In this document: piece by piece, positions 1-8,171 of the stretch
Layout: each line of letters begins with the position of its first letter
Numbering within the stretch: the stretch's first letter is position 1
From: Bacteroidota bacterium
Lineage (GTDB): Bacteria > Bacteroidota > Bacteroidia > Bacteroidales > Rikenellaceae
NCBI GenBank assembly: GCA_023443765.1
Contig: JAEZTA010000085.1
Location: 1-24,559, forward strand
DNA: 24,559 nt
Reading direction: 5' to 3'
The notes under the pieces: model-generated
Database searches by the model: none
What the model saw: the letters and a program-made list of their open reading frames with translations, nothing else
What the model was told of the DNA's origin: nothing
Program-made: the position numbers and the translations under genes

Positions 1-575
1 TCTCTGTTGCGCAGGTAAAAACGAAGGCTCTCCTTCATCGAGACGGTCGTCGCATTCTTATTGTTGCGCAACCGCTGATAAAAAGCCTCGACAACAGCAC
101 TATGCAGCGGATGATAAACGGCAACCACCATTTGTGAAGGTTCGTATAGCAACCCCCAGTAGTCGTTATACTCCCAACAGCCGAAATGGGCGGTCATAGC
201 GATCCAATCGCAGCCGTGTACCGCCCGCACATGTTCCTCCAACCCTTTGATCGAAAGCAGCTTCCGCCCCTTTTCTTCGTTTATGTAGGCAAGGTTGATC
301 GTATCGACGATGATTTCGGACAGCGTGCGGTAGAACCGCCGGCGGATGGCAGCCAGTTCGCGCTCGCTTTTTTCGGGGAATGAGTTCCTCAGATTGGTCT
401 TCACGACCTTCATGCGGTAACGCAGACAGTAATAGAGCAGGAAAAAAAGCAGGTTCTCGACGATGTAATACTTAAACCAGTATGGCATCATGGCGAACAC
501 GCGGGCTGCCAGCCAGAGGGTCTCCAGCAAGAAACGCTGCAAAAGGTTCAGCTCTGTTTTCTTTACGCCTGCCAT
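1..575 (-). CDS. Lipid A biosynthesis acyltransferase (LpxL/HtrB family), 3' part cut by window edge
   Basis: I translated this from the minus strand from the ATG at 575; it stays open for 191 codons to the window edge, so the C-terminus is missing. The family transfers a secondary acyl chain from acyl-ACP onto lipid A precursors at the inner face of the inner membrane. The N-terminus has a hydrophobic anchor segment (about residues 36-50, rich in Leu, Phe and Tyr). It is followed by the family-typical stretch KTNLRNSFPEKS (59-70) and the catalytic H-X4-D/E motif as HFGCWE, with His130 and Glu135. The start lies only 4 bases after the stop of the DUF389 gene, so it should be co-transcribed with it and with rsmI upstream. 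Sequence alone does not tell which acyl chain is transferred, so no symbol is given. Family assignment is firm. Confidence 0.88.
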   Translation of the reverse strand, partial: MAGVKKTELNLLQRFLLETLWLAARVFAMMPYWFKYYIVENLLFFLLYYCLRYRMKVVKTNLRNSFPEKSERELAAIRRRFYRTLSEIIVDTINLAYINEEKGRKLLSIKGLEEHVRAVHGCDWIAMTAHFGCWEYNDYWGLLYEPSQMVVAVYHPLHSAVVEAFYQRLRNNKNATTVSMKESLRFYLRNR

Positions 576-579
576 ACCG

Positions 580-1965
580 TTAGGGTTCCACGAAAAGTTT
601 GACATTCTCGACTTTGGTGCGGATCTTCAGCCAGCGGGTCAGCGTCTCCCCGTCGACCGGCCGTGCCGGGTCGGCGGGCGTCACCACGCATACGAGGGTC
701 GTATCGCCGGGCGTGCCTTTGATGTCGAAGGTGATGCCCTTGGTCAGCGAAATGGCCCTGATGTTGTCCATCATGGCGCCCACCTCGCGCGAAATATCGT
801 TCACCTCGACATTGGTCACCCGGTAGCGCTTCAGCTGCGAGGACATTTCGCCGATCCGGCGGTTCTTCTCCTCCAACAGTTCCTGGTAACTCTTCTGCAA
901 CGAGGCCACGTCGATCTTATCCTCCGTATTGGCCTGCCGGACGACCAGTTCGGCCTTTTCCAGTCCGAAGTTTCGCATCTGCGCCCGGGCGTTCTCGATC
1001 ACCTCTTCGCCCAGCGGTTCACCCACGAGCAGCAACTCGATCTGCGAGGGATTCTTCCCCTCGGCGTAATGCTTGTTGCACTCGATGACACGGGTATGCG
1101 GAAAAGCGAAGACCTGCGACACATATTTATCGGCCACAGCCTCGAACACCGAGACGCGGACCATGTGGAAACCGATAACGACGCTCGGGATGAAAGTCAC
1201 CAGCGTAACGACCATCATCAGCCGTTTGACCGTGCGTTCGCGGTTCTTGTCGATAAAGGTTTTCTTCTCGTATTTGAGGAAACGCACCATGGCATAGGTC
1301 GCCAGTGCGATGAACACCGAGTTGATGAAGAAAAGATAGAACGCTCCGAAAAAGAACTTTATCTGCCCGGTGGCCAGTCCGAAACCCGCCGTACAGAGGG
1401 GCGGAATAAGGGCCGTGGCGATGGCCACACCCGGGATTACGGTCGACGTACGGTCCTGCCGCGTCTGCGCCACGACGCCCGCCAGACCGCCGAACAGGGC
1501 GATCAGTACGTCGTAGGTCGTAGGCACGGTGCGCGCCAGCAGCTCGCTGCTGTTCGCCGAGAGCGGCGAGATGAAGAAATAGAGCGTCGAAGTGATGATG
1601 GCGACGATGAACATCAGCGCCAGATTGCGCAGCGACTTCTTGAGCAGTTCGAAATCGTTGATACCCAGTGCCAGGCCGACGCCCATGATGGGACCCATAA
1701 TCGGCGAAATAAGCATCGCGCCGATAATCACGGCAGCCGAGTTGACATTCAGACCCAGCGACGCGATCATCGTAGCGAAGATCAGCACCCAGAGGTTGAC
1801 GCCGCGGAACACGACGCCCTTCGAAATGGCGGCCACGACTTCGTCGCGCTGCGCCTTGTCTTCTTCGAGGCTGAAACGTCCCTTCATGAATTCGCGCAGC
1901 TCCCCGAGCCACGCCGAAAACGAACGTCTCACCCTTTGCGTATCGTCTGTACGGTTACTTTCCAT
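580..1965 (-). CDS. DUF389 (TIGR00341-type) integral membrane protein
   Basis: This is a 461-residue protein with a hydrophilic N-terminus (about 1-55), a polytopic membrane core and a soluble C-terminal part. About six or seven hydrophobic segments are visible between residues 56 and 275. They include the conserved glycine/proline-rich stretch GAMLISPIMGPIMGVG, which is characteristic of DUF389, and a second motif ATALIPPLCTAGFGLA. The C-terminal 185 residues contain a predicted coiled coil (LQKSYQELLEEKNRRIGEM region). The function of the family is not established; a transport or envelope role is only a guess. The gene sits 16 bases after rsmI and 4 bases before the lipid A acyltransferase, so it is part of that operon. 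An overlapping open frame on the plus strand (490-1980) is a codon-bias shadow. Confidence 0.9.
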   Translation of the reverse strand: MESNRTDDTQRVRRSFSAWLGELREFMKGRFSLEEDKAQRDEVVAAISKGVVFRGVNLWVLIFATMIASLGLNVNSAAVIIGAMLISPIMGPIMGVGLALGINDFELLKKSLRNLALMFIVAIITSTLYFFISPLSANSSELLARTVPTTYDVLIALFGGLAGVVAQTRQDRTSTVIPGVAIATALIPPLCTAGFGLATGQIKFFFGAFYLFFINSVFIALATYAMVRFLKYEKKTFIDKNRERTVKRLMMVVTLVTFIPSVVIGFHMVRVSVFEAVADKYVSQVFAFPHTRVIECNKHYAEGKNPSQIELLLVGEPLGEEVIENARAQMRNFGLEKAELVVRQANTEDKIDVASLQKSYQELLEEKNRRIGEMSSQLKRYRVTNVEVNDISREVGAMMDNIRAISLTKGITFDIKGTPGDTTLVCVVTPADPARPVDGETLTRWLKIRTKVENVKLFVEP

Positions 1966-1981
1966 TGTTCTGCAAATTGAA

Positions 1982-2686
1982 TCACTCCGCCTCTTCCTCG
2001 CGGCCGCGGCGGACCTTGGGTTTTCCGGCTACGACAATCACGAATTCGCCTTTCGGCTCGGTCGTACGAAAATGTTCGAGCACCTCGGCGACGGTTCCGC
2101 GCACGGTCTGTTCGAACTTCTTGGTGATCTCGCGCGATACCGAAACCCGGCGGTCTTCGCCGAAAACCTCAGCGAACTGTTCGAGGCACTTGACCACGCG
2201 GTAAGGCGACTCGTAGAAAATCATCGTGCGCTCCTCGTCCGCAAGGGCCTGCAACTGTTTACTGCGCCCCTTTTTCTGGGGCAGGAAGCCCTCGAAGCAG
2301 AAGCGGTCGCACGGGAATCCGCTCTGGACCAGCGCCGGGATCAGCGCCGTAGCCCCCGGCAGCGTCTCGACCTCGATGCCCGCCTCGACACACGTGCGCA
2401 CGAGCAGGAATCCGGGATCCGAGATACCGGGTGTCCCGGCGTCCGACACGAGGGCGGCATTGCGCCCCGCAGCGATCGACTCAGCGACCATCTGCACTGT
2501 GGCATGCTCGTTGAACTTGTGGTGCGAATGGAGTTTCTTCTCGATGCCGAGGTGCCTGAGCAGGAACGACGTGGTGCGCGTATCCTCGGCGAGGATGAAA
2601 TCCACCTCGCGCAGGACATTCACCGCACGCAGCGTAATGTCGTCCAGGTTTCCGATCGGCGTAGGTACGATATAGAGTTTGGCCAT
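1982..2686 (-). CDS. rsmI: 16S rRNA (cytidine(1402)-2'-O)-methyltransferase RsmI
   Basis: A 234-residue cytoplasmic enzyme of the tetrapyrrole-methylase fold. In characterised RsmI proteins it adds a 2'-O-methyl group to C1402 of 16S rRNA, using S-adenosylmethionine. The diagnostic motifs are all present: the N-terminal LYIVPTPIGNLDDITLRA (4-21), the acidic AEDTRTT (33-39) and the SAM-site loop SDAGTPGISDPG (81-92). The conserved FEGFLPQKKGRS segment (131-142) and the FYESPYRV segment (157-164) are also present. It is shorter than the E. coli protein (about 286 residues) because it ends soon after the methylase fold and lacks the C-terminal extension; the tail is instead a charged Arg/Glu stretch. 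The start ATG at 2686 lies 4 bases after the stop of the upstream hypothetical gene, which indicates translational or transcriptional coupling. Confidence 0.96.
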   Translation of the reverse strand: MAKLYIVPTPIGNLDDITLRAVNVLREVDFILAEDTRTTSFLLRHLGIEKKLHSHHKFNEHATVQMVAESIAAGRNAALVSDAGTPGISDPGFLLVRTCVEAGIEVETLPGATALIPALVQSGFPCDRFCFEGFLPQKKGRSKQLQALADEERTMIFYESPYRVVKCLEQFAEVFGEDRRVSVSREITKKFEQTVRGTVAEVLEHFRTTEPKGEFVIVVAGKPKVRRGREEEAE

Positions 2687-2690
2687 GCCG

Positions 2691-4010
2691 TTAAGCGAAT
2701 TTGCGTTCGAGCAGTTCCATCATGAACTTCGCGCCGTCCGAATTGGGATTCCAGGCGTAGTTTTCGGCAATGTAAATCATACATTCGTCGAAATCTTCGA
2801 AGGCATTGAGCGCCCCGATAGCCTCCTCGTAAGCACTGCCGTCGCCGCCGAACAGGTCGCGGATCAGCAGGAATTTGTCGTTGATGCCGATGGCCCGGCG
2901 AAGGTCCGTGACCGGTTCGCCGCGCCGCAACTCCGAAGTCGCTCCGCGCTGCGGGGCAATCGTATCGGCCAGCGTCTGCACGTCGTGGTTGATCACGTCG
3001 CCCAGCACGGCTCCGGCCGGAGCCGTAACTTCGATCTCCTCGAAATCGGGTTCATCGTCCCCGGATTCCGGTTCCGAAACCGGGGCAACCGCCGGAACAA
3101 CGGGTTCCGCAACGGGCTGCGGCTCGCGGGGTTCAGTTCGCGGCCGCTCAGGCTCCACGGGTGCAACCGCCGGTTCGGGCGTTACGACAGGCTCGGGGCG
3201 GACTTCCGCAACCTCGGGCTTCGCGGGCTTTTCAGCGGGCGCAGGCGTATCGTAGAGCGACATAATGACGCGCTGTTTATGGCGGTGGCGAACGGTCTCG
3301 TCGTCCTCCATCCCAAACAGCGTGGGTGCGACATATTGGGGTTTCTCCTGAGCGACGGGTTCCGGGGCAGGCTCTGCTGCAGGAGCAGGGTCTATTGCAG
3401 GTTCCGGGGCAGGAGCTGGTTCTTCAACGGGTTCGGGTGCCGGGACAGGCTCGGCAACCGGCTCCTCCGGTTCTGCAACCGGTTCTACCGGTTCAGCCTC
3501 TTCGGCAACAAGTACAGGCACAGATTCAACTTCCGGTTCGGATTCCGGTTCCGGCACAGCAGACTCGGACACAACAGGCTCGGGCAAAACGCGTTCCGGC
3601 ATTTCCGAAGGCTCTACGTCGGGTTCCGACACAATAAATGCCTTGTCAGGCTCGGGCTCCGCCGTTGTATCGGGCTCGGAGAACTCCCCGGCAGGCTCCG
3701 GCTCCGCTTCGAATGCAGGCTGGGCTTCAGCGTCGGGTTCGGCCTCAAATCCGGATTCGTCCGCGGGGTCGAGCGAAAGCACCGCCCCGAGGTCGATGGC
3801 GACCGGAGCGACCGCCGCAGGTTCTTCCTCCGCAACCGGGGATTCCGGGTCGGATGCCCCTTCGGCAAAGCGCACTGCGTCGTAAAGCGCCCGCAGTTTT
3901 TCCAGCGCCAGATCGCGTTCGAGGGCCGGAATATGCCCCGAAGGCTCCCAGCCGTCGACAATCGCCGTCAACTTGTGTAATTCGGTCCGTATCGTTTTCA
4001 AATCCATCAT
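2691..4010 (-). CDS. Hypothetical Pro/Glu/Ala-rich cytoplasmic protein with conserved C-terminal domain
   Basis: I place the start at the MMDLK methionine (4010) rather than at 4064. The longer frame would run through a promoter-like box at 4030-4037, and a GGAGG stretch (4026-4030) lies upstream. The resulting 439-residue protein has three parts. A short helical N-terminus (about 1-50) is followed by a long low-complexity linker (about 55-330) built from EPEP, EPV and PAPEP repeats and strongly acidic. The C-terminal domain (about 335-439) contains DLRRAIGINDKF, LIRDLFGGD, NAFEDFDECMIYIAENY and AWNPNSDGAK. That domain resembles a conserved uncharacterised domain in Bacteroidales proteins. 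There is no signal peptide or membrane segment, so it is probably cytoplasmic. It heads the rsmI operon. Function is unknown; the disordered linker suggests a tethering or scaffold role, which is inference only. Confidence 0.82.
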   Translation of the reverse strand: MMDLKTIRTELHKLTAIVDGWEPSGHIPALERDLALEKLRALYDAVRFAEGASDPESPVAEEEPAAVAPVAIDLGAVLSLDPADESGFEAEPDAEAQPAFEAEPEPAGEFSEPDTTAEPEPDKAFIVSEPDVEPSEMPERVLPEPVVSESAVPEPESEPEVESVPVLVAEEAEPVEPVAEPEEPVAEPVPAPEPVEEPAPAPEPAIDPAPAAEPAPEPVAQEKPQYVAPTLFGMEDDETVRHRHKQRVIMSLYDTPAPAEKPAKPEVAEVRPEPVVTPEPAVAPVEPERPRTEPREPQPVAEPVVPAVAPVSEPESGDDEPDFEEIEVTAPAGAVLGDVINHDVQTLADTIAPQRGATSELRRGEPVTDLRRAIGINDKFLLIRDLFGGDGSAYEEAIGALNAFEDFDECMIYIAENYAWNPNSDGAKFMMELLERKFA

Positions 4011-4029
4011 TGCGTACTGTTTTGACCTC

Positions 4030-4037
4030 CAAAGATA
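4030..4037 (-). promoter_or_regulatory. Candidate -7 box (TAnnTTTG) for the hypothetical-rsmI operon
   Basis: On the minus strand this reads TATCTTTG, a full match to the Bacteroidota primary-sigma -7 consensus TAnnTTTG. It lies 19 bases upstream of the chosen ATG at 4010. A clear -33 TTTG is not at the usual distance, only a CTTTC-like sequence. The implied 5' leader would be short, about 14 bases. The box also argues against the longer start at 4064. Confidence 0.4.
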
Positions 4038-4133
4038 GCAAAAAATTGTGAAAGCCCAGCGCATGCCCGGAACCTTTTGCCCGAAACGCCTCCGAACGGG
4101 ATTTTTCGGGACATCCGCCCCATATTATATTCC

Positions 4134-4161
4134 AAAAAGAGCAGCGGTTTCGCCGCTGCTC
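4134..4161 (-). terminator. Rho-independent terminator after the GH3 gene
   Basis: A perfect 9-bp stem (GAGCAGCGG at 4139-4147 against CCGCTGCTC at 4153-4161) with a 5-base loop is followed, on the minus strand, by a run of five T. It lies about 32 bases downstream of the GH3 stop codon at 4193, so it ends that transcript and insulates the rsmI operon. Confidence 0.82.
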
Positions 4162-4192
4162 CATGTCGTCATTTTCCGCCCGGAAAAGGATT

Positions 4193-6409
4193 TTATTCGG
4201 CGATCCGGAAACTGCCGCCGAGCGTACAGTCGGAATCGTGCCCCGCCCAGACGTGGTAATCGCCCGGTTCCTGGCCCCATTTGTTGTCAATCCGCCAGAA
4301 CGACAGGTCGTCGGGCGTCAGCGTGAAGGTCACTTCGCGGCTCTCCCCGGCGCGGAGCATCACCTTCTCAAAACCTTTCAGTTCACGGACAGGGCGCGTC
4401 ACGCTGGCCAGCAGGTCGCGCACGTAGAGTTGCGCAACCTCTTCGCCGTCGCGGTCGCCCGTGTTGGTTACACGGACCGAAACGCGCACCTCCCCGCCGA
4501 CAGGGACCTCGGGCGTCAGCACCCGCAGGTCCGAATAGCCGAACGTCGTGTAACCCAGTCCGTAACCGAAGCAGTACTGCGGCGAATTGGGCACGTCGAT
4601 ATAACGCGAGGTGTATTTCGTGGGCTTGCCCGATTCATCGGCCGGGCGGCCCGTATTTTTCATGTTGTAGTGGATCGGAACCTGCCCCACCGTCCGGGGA
4701 AAGGTCATCGGCAAGCGGCCCGACGGGTTGTAATCGCCCGAGACGACATCGGCCAGCGCTTCGCCCGCCATCGTACCGGGATACCACGTCAGCAGCAGGG
4801 CATCGGCAAGCTCCGCTTCACGGGCCAGTTCCATCGGACGGCCCGTAACAAGCAGCACGACAATCGGTTTCCCGGTTTGCTTCAAACTTTCCAGCAGCTG
4901 GCGCTGCACTTCGGGCAGGGCGATCGAAGCCAGGCTCGCCGCCTCACCGCTCTCCCACTCCGTCAGTCCGAGGGCCACGAGCACCACATCCGATTTTTTG
5001 GCTGCGGCCACCGCTTCGGCGATACCCCCTTCGACCGTCTTATGCGGGTCGCATCCGCGGGCATAGAGCACCTGCTCTTCGCCGAAACGCGCTCGCAGTC
5101 CTTCGAGAAAGGTCGAAGTCCGCTTCCACTCGCTGAAATGCACCCACGAACCGATCATGTCGCGCCGCGCATCGGCAAAAGGCCCCACCAGCGCGATCCG
5201 ACCCCCTTTTTTCAGGGGCAGTGTTTCGTTGCGGTTCTCCAGCAGCACCATCGAACTGCGGGCCACGCGCCGTGCCGCATCGAGGTGTTCCGGGGTGTAA
5301 TAGCACTTTTCGCGCTCCTTCACCTGATAGCGGAAGGGATCGTCGAAAAGCCCCAGCCGGAACTTCACGGCCAGCACTTCGCAGCAGAGGCTGTCGATCA
5401 GCGATTCCGGAATCCGCCCCTGCCGCACCAGTTCAGCGGCGTGGAACAGGTAAGCCGCGCTCATCATGTCCATGTTGACCCCGGCACGCAGCGCTAATTC
5501 CGCAGCCTGCGCATCGTCGGCAGCCACACCGTGGGCCTTCAGCTCTCCGATCGTACCATAATCGGTCACCACGAACCCACCGAAGCCGAGTTCGTCGCGC
5601 AACAGGTCGCGCATCAGCCACCGGTTCGCCGTAGCCGGAACGCCGTCCAGGTCGTTGAACGAGGTCATCACCGTCACAGCCCCGGCATCGAGCGCCGCGC
5701 GGTACGGGGGCAGGTAGCTGTCGCGGAAAACCCGCTCGGACATGTCGACGGTATGGTATTCGCGCCCGGCCTGCGGAGCTCCGTAGGCGGCGAAGTGCTT
5801 CACGCATGCAAGGACCGACGAAGCATCGGAAAGGTCGCCCTGATAGCCGCGCACCATCGCCCCGGCGACACGCGAACCCAGGTAGGGGTCTTCGCCCGCA
5901 CCTTCGGAAACACGGCCCCAGCGGGGATCGCGCGCGATGTCGCACATCGGCGAGAAGGTCCATTGGATACCCATGGCAGAGGCTTCACGCGCCGAAACAC
6001 GGGCCAGCGTCTCGGCAGCGGAAGGGTCCCACGAAGCGGCGACAGCCAGGTTGATCGGGAAGATCGTCCGGAAACCGTGGATCACGTCGGCGCCGATCAA
6101 CAGCGGAATACCCAGCCGGCTCTCCTCGACAGCGACCTTTTGCAGGCGCGCAGTTTCCTCGAAGGAATAGATATTGAAAACGCTGCCGCAACGCCCTTCG
6201 CGGACCAGTTGTTCGACGGAAAGTTCCGTTTTGTCCGGGCCGGTCACGGCGCCTTTTCCACGCTGCTGAACCAACTGCCCGACCTTTTCGTCGAGCGTCA
6301 TGCGTTTCATCAGTTCCGCGGCGCGGCGGCGGTCCTGCGGGGTTACGGGTTGGGCTATAGCCGGAAGCAGCAACAGGGCCGCAAACACGGTAAGGAGGGT
6401 CGTTCTCAT
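4193..6409 (-). CDS. bglX: Exported GH3 family beta-glucosidase (BglX-like)
   Basis: A 738-residue glycoside hydrolase family 3 enzyme that removes terminal beta-linked sugars, most often glucose, from oligosaccharides. The N-terminus is a Sec signal peptide (hydrophobic run TLLTVFAALLLLPAIA, probable cleavage near residue 20), so it is likely periplasmic. The GH3 TIM-barrel domain (about 35-340) shows GADVIHG (106-112), RDPRWGRVSEGAGEDPYLG (160-178), KHFAAYG and the nucleophile Asp283 in VVTDYG. The alpha/beta sandwich domain (about 380-600) and a C-terminal fibronectin III-like domain (about 645-735, with VRVTNTGDRDGEEVAQLYV) complete the usual BglX architecture and length. It is separated from the SusCD operon by a terminator (6456-6499), so it is not simply the last gene of that transcript. 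It is the only recognisable glycoside hydrolase in the window. True substrate linkage is not readable from sequence. Confidence 0.93.
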   Translation of the reverse strand: MRTTLLTVFAALLLLPAIAQPVTPQDRRRAAELMKRMTLDEKVGQLVQQRGKGAVTGPDKTELSVEQLVREGRCGSVFNIYSFEETARLQKVAVEESRLGIPLLIGADVIHGFRTIFPINLAVAASWDPSAAETLARVSAREASAMGIQWTFSPMCDIARDPRWGRVSEGAGEDPYLGSRVAGAMVRGYQGDLSDASSVLACVKHFAAYGAPQAGREYHTVDMSERVFRDSYLPPYRAALDAGAVTVMTSFNDLDGVPATANRWLMRDLLRDELGFGGFVVTDYGTIGELKAHGVAADDAQAAELALRAGVNMDMMSAAYLFHAAELVRQGRIPESLIDSLCCEVLAVKFRLGLFDDPFRYQVKEREKCYYTPEHLDAARRVARSSMVLLENRNETLPLKKGGRIALVGPFADARRDMIGSWVHFSEWKRTSTFLEGLRARFGEEQVLYARGCDPHKTVEGGIAEAVAAAKKSDVVLVALGLTEWESGEAASLASIALPEVQRQLLESLKQTGKPIVVLLVTGRPMELAREAELADALLLTWYPGTMAGEALADVVSGDYNPSGRLPMTFPRTVGQVPIHYNMKNTGRPADESGKPTKYTSRYIDVPNSPQYCFGYGLGYTTFGYSDLRVLTPEVPVGGEVRVSVRVTNTGDRDGEEVAQLYVRDLLASVTRPVRELKGFEKVMLRAGESREVTFTLTPDDLSFWRIDNKWGQEPGDYHVWAGHDSDCTLGGSFRIAE

Positions 6410-6440
6410 TCGGATAAACGTTTGGAAAGTTGTGCGAAGT

Positions 6441-6467
6441 TAACGAAAATATCGCAAAAAAAGTTCC
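6441..6467 (-). promoter_or_regulatory. Possible ECF-type promoter (GGAAC-N17-CGTTA) upstream of the GH3 gene
   Basis: On the minus strand GGAAC (6467-6463) is separated by 17 bases from CGTTA (6445-6441), the general form of ECF promoters. The implied start near 6434 would leave a leader of about 25 bases before the GH3 ATG at 6409. It overlaps the 3' arm and T-run of the preceding terminator, so the GGAAC may be only the foot of that hairpin. It differs from the three GGGGACAAA sites near the first sigma gene. Confidence 0.2.
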
Positions 6468-6499
6468 GGGCGGGGGATAAACAGCCTCCGGCCCGAAAC
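6456..6499 (-). terminator. Rho-independent terminator ending the first SusCD operon
   Basis: On the minus strand an imperfect GC-rich hairpin spans 6499-6463. It has nine base pairs at its foot (one G-T wobble), then two short paired blocks with mismatches, and is followed at once by seven T (6462-6456). It lies about 20 bases after the stop of the BACON lipoprotein gene and about 47 bases before the GH3 start, so it separates the two transcription units. Confidence 0.75.
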
Positions 6500-6519
6500 C
6501 TTTAGTGGTTCATGCAACG

Positions 6520-8127
6520 TCATTCCTTTACGCAGCGCATGCCATAAGCGGTGGTCATCTTCCGCTCGTAATAGGCGCCCTCCGCCGTGGCATCGCCCGT
6601 TTTCCAGTCGAACATCGGAAGCGGTTTGCCACCGGAAAGGGTCGATGTACAATAAGCCGCAGCGCGCCCCGGATAATGGATACAGCCATTATCGCCCTTG
6701 CGGAACATCGTCGACGGTCCGATGAAGGTTCCGCCCGAATTGAGTACGTACCAACGGCTATACGTATCGCCCGAATCCTGGTTCTTGGCGGCATTACTGT
6801 CAACATAAGTGAGCAGCACCTGCCATTCGTCCGATGTCGGGACCCTGTACCCCACCGGACAGGGGTCGTTCAACCCCTTGGCGGCTTCAGCCCAACCATC
6901 GGTCATGGCAGCAGACGACTGAGTGTAGAAAGTCGTCGGATTTGCATTTGCACCCGCAGCGGTTACCGCTTCAGCACTGACCTTCCAACCGGCAGCACGA
7001 GAAGGATTGAAAACCACATCGCGTGTCATTGCTCCGAAAGCCGTGGGATAATCCGCATGCCCCTCGTAATATTTATTTTTCGAAAGTATCTTCGCCCCGA
7101 CAAAAGGCTCTTTACGTCCCCATTGGTAGAACAGGCCGTAGGAGCGGAAATCCTGCACGCAGGCTTTCGGGTCGGTCGTATAATATTCGGCCCCGACATT
7201 CCGGTCCTGCCAGACAATCCCGCTGACAGTAACGTCGGAAGGCATTTTATCCACAACCCAGACCAGCCATGACCAGACAACCGCACCGTCCCCATCGAAC
7301 AGGGCCACCAATCCGCTACCCTGTTTCGTTTTGGCAGCAGTGCAGGTGATTTCATTCCTCGCAGCATCGTAAGCCAGATCCGAAAGGAGCCCGGCTTCCG
7401 TGGCCCAGACCCAGTCGACAGACGCGCCTTTCACATAGGAACCGTCTGTGCGCCGCGCCGGAAACACGCGGGTTTCACCCGCCCGGACCAAAACCGTATT
7501 TGCACCCGTCGAATGCTGCACAACGGTCACCTGCTGAGGTTCGACACCCTCCATTTCAGAAGAGAAGGTCAGCGTCGCACTGCGTGGACGAACACCATCG
7601 TCGCTATCGGTCAGCAGGAGTTTTATGACTACACTCTTCGTTCCTTCGGTCTGCGAGACATTGCACCAGTCGGTCGTACCTTCGACTTTCCACGCCACGG
7701 ATGCCTGCAGATTTACGGTAAGGTCATCGCCTGCACCGTATGCAACAACACTGCTGCCGTTCTCCGCCAGCACGAGGATCGGTTCGAACTTCTCCTGCGT
7801 CACGGTAAGGGTATGCTTCTCTTCACCTGCAGCATAGAAATGTACCCCGGTCGTACGTTCCCCGGGCAGAAAACTCTGGTCGACCGTCAGGACGATCTTT
7901 TTCGTATGCGAACCTTCGGTAACGTTGGTGTGACACCACGTATCGTCGCAGACGATCGTCCATGGCGAATCGGCTGTTATTTCGAGGACTTCGCTGCCTC
8001 CGAACATATCGAACGTAATTTTATCCTCAAGCAGTGAAAGCCGGGATTCGGCGACCTCAGGATCGTCGCTGCACGCCACACAGCAGGCGACTGCCGCGGC
8101 GATCAGAAAAAAGAAAAATCTTTTCAT
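6520..8127 (-). CDS. Surface lipoprotein with two BACON domains and a C-terminal FISUMP-like domain
   Basis: A 535-residue lipoprotein. The hydrophobic N-terminus ends in CVACSDD with lipid-anchor Cys19 followed by acidic residues, a pattern typical of surface-exported Bacteroidota lipoproteins. Two BACON-type beta-sandwich domains follow (about 28-112 and 115-206), each with the characteristic W-x-(3-10)-W/C core and a closing VTVTQ/VTVVQ strand. From about residue 300 to the end lies a domain with IVWQDRNVGA, YGLFYQWGRKEPF and LNDPCPVGYRVPTSDEW. These are hallmarks of the Fibrobacter succinogenes major paralogous (FISUMP) type. BACON domains are commonly found in carbohydrate-associated proteins. 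Its place as last gene of the SusCD operon suggests a surface ligand-binding role like SusE/SusF, but no catalytic activity can be assigned. It starts 44 bases after the phosphoesterase stop. Confidence 0.8.
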   Translation of the reverse strand: MKRFFFFLIAAAVACCVACSDDPEVAESRLSLLEDKITFDMFGGSEVLEITADSPWTIVCDDTWCHTNVTEGSHTKKIVLTVDQSFLPGERTTGVHFYAAGEEKHTLTVTQEKFEPILVLAENGSSVVAYGAGDDLTVNLQASVAWKVEGTTDWCNVSQTEGTKSVVIKLLLTDSDDGVRPRSATLTFSSEMEGVEPQQVTVVQHSTGANTVLVRAGETRVFPARRTDGSYVKGASVDWVWATEAGLLSDLAYDAARNEITCTAAKTKQGSGLVALFDGDGAVVWSWLVWVVDKMPSDVTVSGIVWQDRNVGAEYYTTDPKACVQDFRSYGLFYQWGRKEPFVGAKILSKNKYYEGHADYPTAFGAMTRDVVFNPSRAAGWKVSAEAVTAAGANANPTTFYTQSSAAMTDGWAEAAKGLNDPCPVGYRVPTSDEWQVLLTYVDSNAAKNQDSGDTYSRWYVLNSGGTFIGPSTMFRKGDNGCIHYPGRAAAYCTSTLSGGKPLPMFDWKTGDATAEGAYYERKMTTAYGMRCVKE

Positions 8128-8171
8128 CGTTCAGGTTGTGTTTTTAAGGTTTTATTTTGATGTCGTACATT

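Noticed and set aside
490..1980. Long plus-strand open frame of 496 codons opposite the DUF389 gene
   Set aside because: Its translation is rich in Arg, His and Gln with no family motif, while the minus strand encodes a clear membrane protein. GC-rich codon bias explains the open antisense frame.
2679..3980. Plus-strand open frame rich in Arg, Gly and Phe opposite the Pro/Glu/Ala-rich gene
   Set aside because: It is the mirror of the repetitive EPEP coding sequence; the minus-strand frame fits the operon spacing with rsmI.
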